A stretch of DNA of 7,712 nucleotides. Source: Nonlabens sp. GTDB lineage: Bacteria; Bacteroidota; Bacteroidia; Flavobacteriales; Flavobacteriaceae. Numbering within the stretch: the first letter of the stretch is position 1; every line of letters starts with the position of its first letter. Below are positions 1-6,347 of this stretch, in pieces. Location of the stretch: NCBI GenBank assembly GCA_023301395.1, contig JALZUY010000230.1, forward strand, positions 1-7,712, read 5' to 3'. The notes below the pieces were generated by a model. It was not told where the DNA came from. It was given only the letters and a program-made list of their open reading frames with translations, and ran no database searches. Position numbers and translations under genes: made by a program.

Positions 1-62
1 ATAGCTGTATTTATTGACATACAATATAAGCAATTAACTACTGACCTCTATAAATTTAAATT

Positions 63-81
63 CTCTTCCCTTCGGAAAGAG
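63..81 (-). terminator. Possible Rho-independent terminator of gcvT
   Basis: On the minus strand, 15 bases past the gcvT stop, two 8-base arms (74-81 and 63-70) can pair around a 3-base GAA loop. There is one G-U wobble and the rest are Watson-Crick pairs. The following tract is AT-rich (AATTTAAATTT) rather than a clean run of T, so it would be a weak terminator. The position after the stop fits the role. Nothing else is recognisable in bases 1-62. Confidence 0.4.
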
Positions 82-95
82 CTAGGGACGGGCTT

Positions 96-1178
96 TTACT
101 TTTTATAAAATGGTAACTTGATAACGGTTGCAGGGACTAATTTCTTGCGTATTTGGATATGAATTTTACTTCCTGGAGATGCAAAAATAGGTGGTACATA
201 TCCCATTCCTATTCCTATTCCCATAGATGGAGACATAGTTCCACTAGTTACAATTCCTAGATCTTTTTGACTGCTATCTTTGATTTCATAGCCACCACGT
301 GGAATGGCACGCTCATCCATTTCAAACGCGATTAGTTTTCTATCAACACCTTTTTCTTTGTGTTCTAGTAATTGCTCGTGATTTACAAACTCCTTAGTGA
401 ATTTAGTAACCCAACCTAGTCCAGCCTCATATGGAGAAGTGGTATCGTTTATATCATTTCCATAAAGACAATATCCCATTTCTAATCGTAATGTATCACG
501 TGCGGCAAGACCTATAGCTTTGATCCCAAAATCAGCTCCAGCTTCAAATACTTTTTTCCAGATTTGTTCTACTTCGTTGTTCTTGCAATAGATTTCAAAA
601 CCACCAGAACCAGTATAACCAGTAGCACTTATGATTACGTTCTCAATTCCCGCAAAACCAGCTACTTCAAAATGATAGAACTTGATAGCACTTAAATCTA
701 CTGAGGTTAATGATTGCATGGCCTCAACAGCCTTAGGACCTTGAATAGCGAGCAATGAATAATCGTCAGATAGATTTCTCATGTCAGCCTCCATTGTATT
801 GTGCTTAGAAATATGAGCCCAATCCTTATCAATATTTGATGCGTTAACCACAAGAAGGTATTGATCTTCTTTTAATTTATAGACAATCATGTCATCTACT
901 ATTCCGCCAGTCTCGTTAGGTAAGTATGCATATTGTGCTCTACCTACAGTTAGTTTTGAAGCATCATTTGAAGATACTCTTTGAACTAAATTAAAAGCCT
1001 CGGGACCTGAAATTAAAAATTCTCCCATGTGAGAAACGTCAAACACGCCTACATCTTCACGCACAGTCTGGTGTTCTATATTAATTCCTTCATATTGAAC
1101 AGGCATATTAAAACCTGCAAAAGGAACCATTTTTGCGCCTAGCGCTTCGTGTACTGCTGTAAGAGCTGTGTTTTTCAT
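96..1178 (-). CDS. gcvT: Aminomethyltransferase (glycine cleavage system T-protein)
   Basis: Complete 360-residue T-protein, the usual length. In the cytosol it takes the aminomethyl group carried on lipoylated H-protein, releases ammonia and passes the carbon to tetrahydrofolate, giving 5,10-methylene-THF. Visible signatures are the N-terminal PFAGFNMPVQY and FDVSHMGE stretches (19-29, 46-53), the GGIVDDMIVY segment (91-100) with the Asp pair that includes the conserved folate-site acid, TGYTGSGGFEIY (186-197) and RDTLRLEMGY (227-236). A C-terminal beta-barrel domain runs from about residue 280 (RKLIAFEM) to the end. The ATG at 1178 gives the family-typical N-terminus and lies 22 bases from a TACATTTGC box. 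No strong Shine-Dalgarno is present, which is normal for Bacteroidota. The genes for P- and H-protein are not in the window, so it is encoded alone here, divergent from nnr. Confidence 0.97.
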   Translation of the reverse strand: MKNTALTAVHEALGAKMVPFAGFNMPVQYEGINIEHQTVREDVGVFDVSHMGEFLISGPEAFNLVQRVSSNDASKLTVGRAQYAYLPNETGGIVDDMIVYKLKEDQYLLVVNASNIDKDWAHISKHNTMEADMRNLSDDYSLLAIQGPKAVEAMQSLTSVDLSAIKFYHFEVAGFAGIENVIISATGYTGSGGFEIYCKNNEVEQIWKKVFEAGADFGIKAIGLAARDTLRLEMGYCLYGNDINDTTSPYEAGLGWVTKFTKEFVNHEQLLEHKEKGVDRKLIAFEMDERAIPRGGYEIKDSSQKDLGIVTSGTMSPSMGIGIGMGYVPPIFASPGSKIHIQIRKKLVPATVIKLPFYKK

Positions 1179-1199
1179 GAAGTATTTTTTTTCAGTGAA

Positions 1200-1208
1200 G
1201 CAAATGTA
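1200..1208 (-). promoter_or_regulatory. Candidate gcvT promoter, -7 box TACATTTGC
   Basis: Read on the minus strand, 1208 to 1200 is TACATTTGC, an exact match to the Bacteroidota -7 element TAnnTTTG. It would start a transcript with a leader of roughly 15 bases before the gcvT ATG. No good TTTG (-33) element sits at the expected distance upstream, so the call rests on the -7 box and its position. Confidence 0.55.
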
Positions 1209-1365
1209 TGGATTTAACCTTTTAATATTAAGTTAATAATTGATTAGAGAAATATTGATTTTTAATTTCTATTATAATTAGAAACACCGTTTTGGGTTAA
1301 GGAAAGGTTTATATGATTATGGACGACTGAGCATTGAAATACTCAAAATGCAGGTTTGTAGAACA

Positions 1366-1415
1366 ACGATTAAAGAGTTTAGAGCATATCTAAATTATGA
1401 AATCGTCAATTTTTT
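1366..1415 (+). terminator. Terminator-like hairpin in the nnr upstream region
   Basis: Outer arms ACGATT (1366-1371) and AATCGT (1401-1406) enclose inner arms TTTAGA (1378-1383) and TCTAAA (1389-1394) with a 5-base loop. A symmetric 6x6 internal loop lies between them. T6 follows at 1410-1415. The shape suggests a weak plus-strand terminator, or an attenuator in a long nnr leader. The stem has low GC content and no coding sequence precedes it, so chance is a real alternative. Confidence 0.3.
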
Positions 1416-1486
1416 CTAATAAATGCTTCAACCATTAAGACTTTAAAGTCTCATTTGTTAAATTGCAATCAGTTAAAACATATATC

Positions 1487-3043
1487 TTGAAAATACTAAG
1501 TGCACAGCAGCTCGCAGAGGCTGATCAAATTACCATAGAAAAGAATAAGGTGACCAGTAATGATTTAATGGAGCGCATTGCTCAACTCATTTTTGAACGC
1601 ATCCATCAACGATTACAAGGTTCTCCAGTTCCTATTAAAATATTTTGTGGAATAGGTAAGAACGGTGGAGATGGACTAGCTCTTGCTCGTCATATGATTC
1701 AGCATGGTTATCATGTGACTACTTATGTGACTAACTGCAGTAAAAAACGAGCGCCAGAGTTCTTGTTCCATTATGATAAGATAAAAGAAGTTTCTAAGGA
1801 CTGGCCAGTACTATTATCTTGTAAAGAAGACCTGCCAGAGATTCATCCTCAAGATATTATTGTAGATGCCATTTTTGGAACAGGAATAAATAGACCTATC
1901 GACGGCTGGATGGCAGATCTTGTGAAGCATCTTAATAAAACACCAGCATTTAAAATAGCGATAGATATGCCTAGTGGTTTGTATGCAAACACACCGCAAC
2001 CTGCAGACTCGGCTATTATTCAAGCACAACACACTTTTTCATTTGAAACTCCTAAGCTTAGTTTCTTTCTTCCGGATACGGGAAAATATGCAGGTACATT
2101 TGAAGTGATTCAAATAGGTCTCGATGCTGAATTTATGATGAAAGAAACGCCACTGGCGCAAATCATCACACCAGTAATTGCGAGAAGCATGTATAAACCA
2201 CGAGAAAAATTCAGTCATAAAGGAGATTATGGTCATGTATTAACTATGGCAGGTAGTAAAGGAAAAGTAGGCGCAGCTATGCTTACCGCAAGTGCTGCTT
2301 TAAATATGGGTACAGGAAAAGTGACAGCTTACTTACCACAGGATGCAAACGTTATTCTACAATCTGCTTTACCTGAGGTAATGACTCTTACTGGTAAAGG
2401 AGAAGATTATATTACAGATTTTGAACACGACCTCAAGGATGTTACGCTTTGTGTAGGACCTGGATTGAGCACTGGAGATGATGTGAAACACGCTTTTGCA
2501 AAAGCGTTATCTCAACAATCTAAACCAGTTGTCATAGATGCTGATGGATTAAATATCTTATCTGCAAATAAGAAATACTGGAAAATGGTTACTAATAATT
2601 CTATTCTTACACCACATGATCGAGAACTAGAACAGTTAGTAGGTAAATGGGAAAACGAATATGAACGATTAGAAAAGGCACAAAAACTATCCATTGAAAA
2701 GGATGTGATCATCGTTTTGAAAGGTGCACACACGATTATAGTTTCAGGTAAAAGTATGTATATCAATGACACTGGTAATCCAGGAATGGCAACCGCTGGC
2801 AGTGGAGACGTTCTTGCTGGAGTAATTGCTGGATTGCTAGCGCAACATTATGATCCTTTAACGGCGACAACTTTTGGAGTATTTATTCATGGTACAGCAG
2901 GCGATATCGCCAGCCAGACTTATGCACATGAAGGTTTAAAAGCAAGTATAATATCAAACTTTATAGGAGCTGCAATTCTTGAGTTGTTCAGACCTGAACC
3001 TCAACAACCACAGCAGCCACCGCAACAAGTACCAAACAAATAA
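1487..3043 (+). CDS. nnr: Bifunctional NAD(P)H-hydrate epimerase / ADP-dependent NAD(P)HX dehydratase
   Basis: A fused metabolite-repair enzyme that converts damaged, hydrated NADH/NADPH back to NAD(P)H. The N-terminal YjeF_N domain (about 1-215) epimerises R- and S-NAD(P)HX, and the C-terminal ribokinase-like domain (about 235-500) dehydrates S-NAD(P)HX using ADP. Using the TTG at 1487 as residue 1 (518 aa), the epimerase motifs are GKNGGDG (57-63), DAIFGTG (127-133) and DMPSGL (160-165). The dehydratase motifs are VGPGLS (323-328), DADGLN (351-356), LTPHDRE (374-380), LKGAHT (411-416) and GNPGMATAGSGDVL (430-443). The TTG at 1487 is preferred over the in-frame TTG at 1463 because it yields MKILSAQQLAEADQ, the usual Nnr N-terminus. 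The extra eight residues of the longer form look non-homologous. The protein ends in a Pro/Gln-rich tail (503-515). No neighbour shares its pathway. Confidence 0.94.
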   Translation: MKILSAQQLAEADQITIEKNKVTSNDLMERIAQLIFERIHQRLQGSPVPIKIFCGIGKNGGDGLALARHMIQHGYHVTTYVTNCSKKRAPEFLFHYDKIKEVSKDWPVLLSCKEDLPEIHPQDIIVDAIFGTGINRPIDGWMADLVKHLNKTPAFKIAIDMPSGLYANTPQPADSAIIQAQHTFSFETPKLSFFLPDTGKYAGTFEVIQIGLDAEFMMKETPLAQIITPVIARSMYKPREKFSHKGDYGHVLTMAGSKGKVGAAMLTASAALNMGTGKVTAYLPQDANVILQSALPEVMTLTGKGEDYITDFEHDLKDVTLCVGPGLSTGDDVKHAFAKALSQQSKPVVIDADGLNILSANKKYWKMVTNNSILTPHDRELEQLVGKWENEYERLEKAQKLSIEKDVIIVLKGAHTIIVSGKSMYINDTGNPGMATAGSGDVLAGVIAGLLAQHYDPLTATTFGVFIHGTAGDIASQTYAHEGLKASIISNFIGAAILELFRPEPQQPQQPPQQVPNK

Positions 3044-3205
3044 TTAAAAGCAGCACAGTGAAAATTTGTATTAAGTGGAGAGCGAATTTCAGGTTGTTTA
3101 AATAGATCTAACTGCAGCAGATTTAATATTCTTATTTAATAAGTTATAGCAATTATAAAATCAATTTGATTACTTCATATTAGAATTATATTTGCCACAT
3201 AGATT
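3044..3205. other. Intergenic region between nnr and the alpha/beta hydrolase gene
   Basis: No gene and no convincing nnr terminator are visible here. It holds a short dyad CTTATT-T-AATAAG (3131-3143) about 20 bases upstream of the -33 element of the hydrolase promoter, a possible operator but short enough to be chance. Confidence 0.5.
3166..3194 (+). promoter_or_regulatory. Bacteroidota-type promoter of the alpha/beta hydrolase gene
   Basis: TTG at 3166-3168 (part of TTTG from 3165), an 18-base spacer, then TATATTTG at 3187-3194 match both elements of the Flavobacteriia sigma-A consensus. The predicted transcription start falls at about 3199-3201, only some 5-7 bases before the ATG at 3206. 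The mRNA would then be nearly leaderless. Confidence 0.65.
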
Positions 3206-3985
3206 ATGCTGAATCATTATAAATACTTAAATAAAAATTCTACCAAATGGGTAACCTTTATCCATGGTGCTGGTGGTAGTAGCTCTATATGGTTCCGCCA
3301 GATTAGAGCTTTTAGAAAAGAATTCAATGTGTTAGTCCTCGATTTAAGAGGTCATGGAAATAGCAAGCCTGTTTTAAAAGATGCATGGAGTGACGATTAT
3401 ACCTTTGATGCTATCACTAATGATATTATTGAAGTTATGGAGTTCCTAGAGATTAGAAACTCTCACTTTGTTGGAATTTCTTTAGGAACAATTTTGATAC
3501 GCAACCTTGCTGAGAAAAGACCAGACCTTGTAGAAAGTATGGTAATGGGTGGAGCGATCTTAAAACTAAACTTTCGTTCTCAGGTTTTAATGCGAGTAGG
3601 AAATATTTTTAAGTCGGTAGTACCTTATATGTTGCTTTATAAGCTCTTTGCGTTTATCATTATGCCTAGAAAAAATCATAAAGAATCAAGGATTCTTTTT
3701 GCAAATGAGGCTAAAAAATTATGTCATAAAGAATTTATAAGATGGTATAAATTAACAGCTCAAATTAATCCGCTACTCCGATTTTTCAGAGCAAAGGATA
3801 TTCAAATTCCAACGTTATATGTCATGGGAGCTCAAGACCATTTATTCTTACCATCTATAAGAAAAGTTGTAAAAGATCATAGTCAATCATCGCTCTATGT
3901 AGTTGAGAATTGTGGACATGTGGTTAATGTAGAACAACCTGATAATTTTAATCTCAAGACCATTTCCTTTTTAAATAATTTATAA
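3206..3985 (+). CDS. Alpha/beta-fold hydrolase, substrate unknown
   Basis: A 259-residue single-domain alpha/beta hydrolase. The complete machinery is visible: the HGAGGSSS oxyanion-hole segment (20-27), LDLRGHGNS (45-53), the nucleophile elbow GISLG with Ser92 (90-94), the acid Asp211 in MGAQDHLF (207-214) and the base His238 in NCGHVVN (235-241). A hydrophobic cap region (about 125-165) probably shapes the substrate pocket. There is no signal peptide, so it is likely cytosolic. The length and motif order fit small esterase, lactonase or MhpC/BioH-like enzymes, but nothing in the sequence fixes the substrate. It has its own close promoter and a 178-base gap to hutH, so operon membership with hutH is unlikely. 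The start codon is well supported, since the beta strand and HGAGG follow directly. Confidence 0.9.
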   Translation: MLNHYKYLNKNSTKWVTFIHGAGGSSSIWFRQIRAFRKEFNVLVLDLRGHGNSKPVLKDAWSDDYTFDAITNDIIEVMEFLEIRNSHFVGISLGTILIRNLAEKRPDLVESMVMGGAILKLNFRSQVLMRVGNIFKSVVPYMLLYKLFAFIIMPRKNHKESRILFANEAKKLCHKEFIRWYKLTAQINPLLRFFRAKDIQIPTLYVMGAQDHLFLPSIRKVVKDHSQSSLYVVENCGHVVNVEQPDNFNLKTISFLNNL

Positions 3986-4111
3986 GCCATAAGAGAATCT
4001 TCTAACTCTTGAATTATGCATTGAAGTGACATCCTTTAGATTTTCATACAGAAAAATAAAAGCTAAAAAAAAAGTGGACTAGTTAGTAGCAAGATTTTTC
4101 TATTTCACAGC

Positions 4112-4142
4112 TTTGGGTTGGTATGGAGTTTACTTATCATTG
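4112..4142 (+). promoter_or_regulatory. Candidate hutH promoter
   Basis: TTTG at 4112-4115, a 19-base spacer and TATCATTG at 4135-4142 match the Bacteroidota pattern with one mismatch in TAnnTTTG. It predicts a leader of about 15 bases before the hutH ATG at 4164. An A9 tract (4065-4073) lies roughly 40 bases upstream. The rest of the 178-base gap before hutH (3986-4163) shows no gene and no good terminator for the hydrolase gene. Confidence 0.42.
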
Positions 4143-4163
4143 TAACTCTATAAATGACCTATC

Positions 4164-5672
4164 ATGGAACATATCATATCATCTAAATTATTAAGAATTG
4201 AGCAACTGCAAGACATTCTTGAATTACCAGTTACTCTATCATTATCTCAGGACGCAATAGAACGTATAGATAAATGTCGTACTTATCTCGATGATCGCTT
4301 TGGCGGTAAAGATGCCGCGGCTACTTATGGAATTAATACAGGTTTTGGTTCTTTGTGTAACACGCATATCAGTTCAGACCAGCTACAGCAGCTACAACAT
4401 AATTTATTAATGTCTCATGCTTGTGGAACAGGAGATGAGGTTCCTCAAGAAATTATACGTATGATGTTATTTCTCAAAATTCAAAGTTTGAGTTATGGTC
4501 ATAGCGGAATAAGTAGGGAAGTAGTAGAGCGATTAATGGCCTTTTTTAATAATGAAGTTTATCCAGTAGTTTATGAACAAGGCTCACTAGGAGCAAGTGG
4601 AGATCTTGCACCACTAGCACATCTTGCCTTACCATTGATAGGTCAAGGAGAAGTTCATTATAAAGGAGAGAAAATCACAGCGACTGAGCTTAATTTAAAA
4701 ATGGGTTGGGAACCACTTAATTTAAAATCTAAGGAAGGACTTGCTTTAATTAATGGGACGCAGTTCATGCTCGCTTATGGAGTACACACGTTGATTCATT
4801 CCCATAAACTATGGTACTGGGCACATTTAACTGGTGCGATGTCCATAGATGCGTTTGATTGTAATTTATCACCGTTTGATAAGCGTATCCATTTGATAAG
4901 ACCTCACACAGGACAGTTGCGCAGTGCTGATTTGATACTATCTTTACTCGATGATAGTGGTATCGCTCAAGGCGAAAAAATAAACGTTCAAGACCCTTAT
5001 AGTTTTAGATGTATTCCACAGGTACACGGTGCAACTTGGGATACCTTACAATTTATAAAAAAAACCATTCTTACAGAAGTAAACGCTGTGACTGATAACC
5101 CTAATATTTTTCCAGAGTCTGAAGCAATAATATCTGGTGGAAATTTCCATGGACAACCGCTAGCACTAGCACTAGATTATTTAGGAATCGCAATGTCTGA
5201 GATTGCGAGTATAAGTGAGCGCAGAACATTTCAACTCATGAGTGGAACAAGAGGTCTTCCAGCATTTCTAGTAAACAATCCTGGATTAAACAGTGGTATG
5301 ATGATTTTACAATATACTGCAGCTAGTATAGTAAGTCAAAATAAACAACTGGCAACACCAGCAAGTGTAGACAGTATTGTATCTTCAAATGGTCAAGAAG
5401 ATCATGTGAGTATGGGAGCAAATGCTGCTACTAAAGCTTATCGCATTATAAATAATGTACAAAATGTTCTCGCTATTGAATTTCTAGCAGGAGCACAAGG
5501 AATTGAGGAACGATTACCAGATACTACTTCTCCATTTTTAAGTCAAATTATAAAAGGACTAAGAGAAGAAGTACCATCCTTAATTACAGATAGAGTATTA
5601 CATGTGGATATTGTAAAAGCTTCTCAATTAATCGATAGTACAAGATTTGAAGCTGAAGTACTTTTTAATTAA
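4164..5672 (+). CDS. hutH: Histidine ammonia-lyase
   Basis: Complete 502-residue cytosolic histidase, the usual length. It removes ammonia from L-histidine to give trans-urocanate, the first step of histidine breakdown to glutamate. The electrophilic MIO cofactor forms from the internal Ala144-Ser145-Gly146 in SLGASGDLAP (141-150). Other family landmarks are YGINTGFG (55-62) with the catalytic Tyr, SHACGTG (84-90), LINGTQ (195-200), the QDPYSFRCIPQVHGA segment (276-290), DNPNIF (311-316), SGGNFHGQP (324-332) and QEDHVSMGANAA (411-422). Glu412 is the HAL-type residue where phenylalanine and tyrosine lyases carry Gln, which supports histidine as substrate. No hutU, hutI, hutG or regulator gene adjoins it. 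The stop lies in TTAATTAA, shared with the converging gene on the other strand. Confidence 0.96.
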   Translation: MEHIISSKLLRIEQLQDILELPVTLSLSQDAIERIDKCRTYLDDRFGGKDAAATYGINTGFGSLCNTHISSDQLQQLQHNLLMSHACGTGDEVPQEIIRMMLFLKIQSLSYGHSGISREVVERLMAFFNNEVYPVVYEQGSLGASGDLAPLAHLALPLIGQGEVHYKGEKITATELNLKMGWEPLNLKSKEGLALINGTQFMLAYGVHTLIHSHKLWYWAHLTGAMSIDAFDCNLSPFDKRIHLIRPHTGQLRSADLILSLLDDSGIAQGEKINVQDPYSFRCIPQVHGATWDTLQFIKKTILTEVNAVTDNPNIFPESEAIISGGNFHGQPLALALDYLGIAMSEIASISERRTFQLMSGTRGLPAFLVNNPGLNSGMMILQYTAASIVSQNKQLATPASVDSIVSSNGQEDHVSMGANAATKAYRIINNVQNVLAIEFLAGAQGIEERLPDTTSPFLSQIIKGLREEVPSLITDRVLHVDIVKASQLIDSTRFEAEVLFN

Positions 5673-5797
5673 GTAAAAATAAAGAATCCATATCGTCTAA
5701 CTTTGAAGAAACCTCTTTGTTAGACCATATGAGTGCTTCTTCAACATTCTTAAAAACAATCAATTTACCGGATTTTAAAAAAATTACTTTCAATCTC
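5665..5797 (-). pseudogene. Out-of-frame C-terminal continuation of the small gene at 5765-6073
   Basis: In the +1 frame relative to the upstream reading frame, an open stretch runs from 5797 to a TAA at 5665. From 5776 on it reads KSGKLIVFKNVEEALIW and ends DDMDSLFLLN, a plausible beta strand and helix ending a small protein. The frames overlap only between the +1 stop at 5798-5800 and the zero-frame stop at 5765-5767. This interval contains T7 (5783-5777) and A4 (5776-5773) on the minus strand. Losing one T would fuse both parts into a 135-residue protein. It is either a true frameshift mutation, a homopolymer sequencing error, or (less likely) recoding. Confidence 0.65.
5695..5725. repeat. 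Inverted repeat near the convergent gene ends
   Basis: GTCTAAC (5695-5701) and GTTAGAC (5719-5725) are perfect 7-base arms. The 17-base loop contains a further AAGA/TCTT pair, so a longer imperfect hairpin can form. It lies 22 bases past the hutH stop and inside the C-terminal stretch of the opposing gene. It has no adjacent T run, so a terminator role for hutH is possible but unproven. Confidence 0.4.
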
Positions 5798-6073
5798 TAC
5801 GCTATTTAAGGACTTGTTTCTTTGATCTACTATCGCAATACTACATAGATTTTCAAATTGCGCATTGTGTTTATGGACCATAGGATCTATACTATAATCA
5901 TTTTCTCTTATACTTATAACAGAAAGATGTGAGTCATAACCATAATAATCAGTTATTAGCTTGACAAGCTCTTTATTCTTTGTTAAATCAAAATGAATGC
6001 CTTGTTTCATTTTATCAATAACAAGTTCAGAATAAAGCTCAAATTTACTAAATGCTAGTTCTAATGTCTTCAT
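5765..6073 (-). CDS. Small hypothetical protein, apparently truncated by a frameshift
   Basis: The reading frame as it stands gives 102 residues from the ATG at 6073: MKTLELAFSKFELYSELVID and onward, ending IESNFFKIR. There is no signal peptide or membrane segment and no motif for an enzyme. Alternating strand and helix patterns, with YGYDSHLSVISIRENDYSID (45-64) and FENLCSIAIVD (73-83) as likely beta strands, suggest a small alpha/beta domain. From memory it resembles short flavobacterial proteins sometimes described as SpoIIAA/STAS-SEC14-like, but this is a weak recollection and no function is assigned. Coding potential continues past its stop in the +1 frame to 5665, so the natural product is probably about 135 residues. 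The gene converges on hutH. Its upstream side carries a 24-base dyad (6110-6133) and no clear promoter. Confidence 0.6.
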   Translation of the reverse strand: MKTLELAFSKFELYSELVIDKMKQGIHFDLTKNKELVKLITDYYGYDSHLSVISIRENDYSIDPMVHKHNAQFENLCSIAIVDQRNKSLNSVEIESNFFKIR

Positions 6074-6109
6074 TTCAATGAGTTTAAATTAAGTCAAGTT
6101 TACTCCTGT

Positions 6110-6133
6110 ATTTATTATGCAAGCATAATAAAT
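6110..6133. promoter_or_regulatory. 24-base dyad, candidate operator
   Basis: Arms of 11 bases (6110-6120 and 6123-6133) are perfect inverted copies around a central AA. The inner arms are TTTATTATGC and GCATAATAAA. A 2-base centre suits a DNA site for a dimeric regulator better than an RNA hairpin. It sits 37-60 bases upstream of the start of the small minus-strand gene and overlaps a weak -7-like box (TATGCTTG, 6127 to 6120). Confidence 0.45.
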
Positions 6134-6291
6134 TTGTTAATGATGTATTAATCTGTTGAAATACATAAAAATCGGCTATTATAACGTTTTCGTAAAATGA
6201 ATTGAAAACTATGTGTTGATTTACATGATGTTAACTATTAACTATGGTTATAAAATATGATTATCATATATTTTTAAAAATGAAATTACGA

Positions 6292-6328
6292 CATAAAAAA
6301 AACGCCTTAAATGACTTTAAGACGTTTT
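6292..6328 (-). terminator. Rho-independent terminator of clpC
   Basis: On the minus strand, 13-base arms (6328-6316 and 6311-6299) pair fully with one G-U wobble around a 4-base loop and are followed by a run of T (the A8 tract at 6295-6302 on the plus strand). It begins about 20 bases after the clpC stop. Shape, orientation and position all fit a strong intrinsic terminator. Confidence 0.85.
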
Positions 6329-6347
6329 ATAAATAGTTAAATGAGTT

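Larger units (their letters stand above)
1179..1486. other. Divergent intergenic region gcvT / nnr
   Basis: This 308-base AT-rich gap holds no supported gene. It contains the gcvT -7 box next to gcvT and a 6-base-arm inverted repeat TTTCTA/TAGAAA (1266-1284). Further right are a two-stage hairpin followed by T6 (1366-1415) and a perfect 14-base palindrome AGACTTTAAAGTCT (1438-1451). No clear TAnnTTTG promoter for nnr was found. In such AT-rich DNA some short dyads will occur by chance. Confidence 0.6.
6074..6347. other. Intergenic region between the small gene and clpC
   Basis: This 274-base AT-rich gap has no supported gene. It contains the 24-base dyad (6110-6133), a tandem TTAACTA repeat (6231-6244), a 15-base odd palindrome made of ATATGAT, T and ATCATAT (6255-6269), and the clpC terminator (6292-6328). 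Confidence 0.6.

Noticed and set aside
1814..2772. Open frames on the minus strand opposite nnr
   Set aside because: They lie wholly within a well-supported gene, have Cys/Phe/Arg-rich unlikely compositions and match no family.
3206..5672. Operon of the alpha/beta hydrolase gene with hutH as one catabolic unit
   Set aside because: The gap is 178 bases, each gene has its own promoter candidate, and the hydrolase does not resemble any known hut enzyme.
5773..5783. Programmed -1 frameshift on the T TTT TTT heptamer in the small gene
   Set aside because: The heptamer is in the correct phase, but slipping -1 leads at once to a TAA codon. The continuing coding frame is +1 (or -2), so classical -1 frameshifting cannot join the two parts.
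6255..6269. Fur box reading of the ATATGATTATCATAT dyad
   Set aside because: It shares only a TGATTATCA-like core with the 19-base Fur consensus and no iron-related gene adjoins it.
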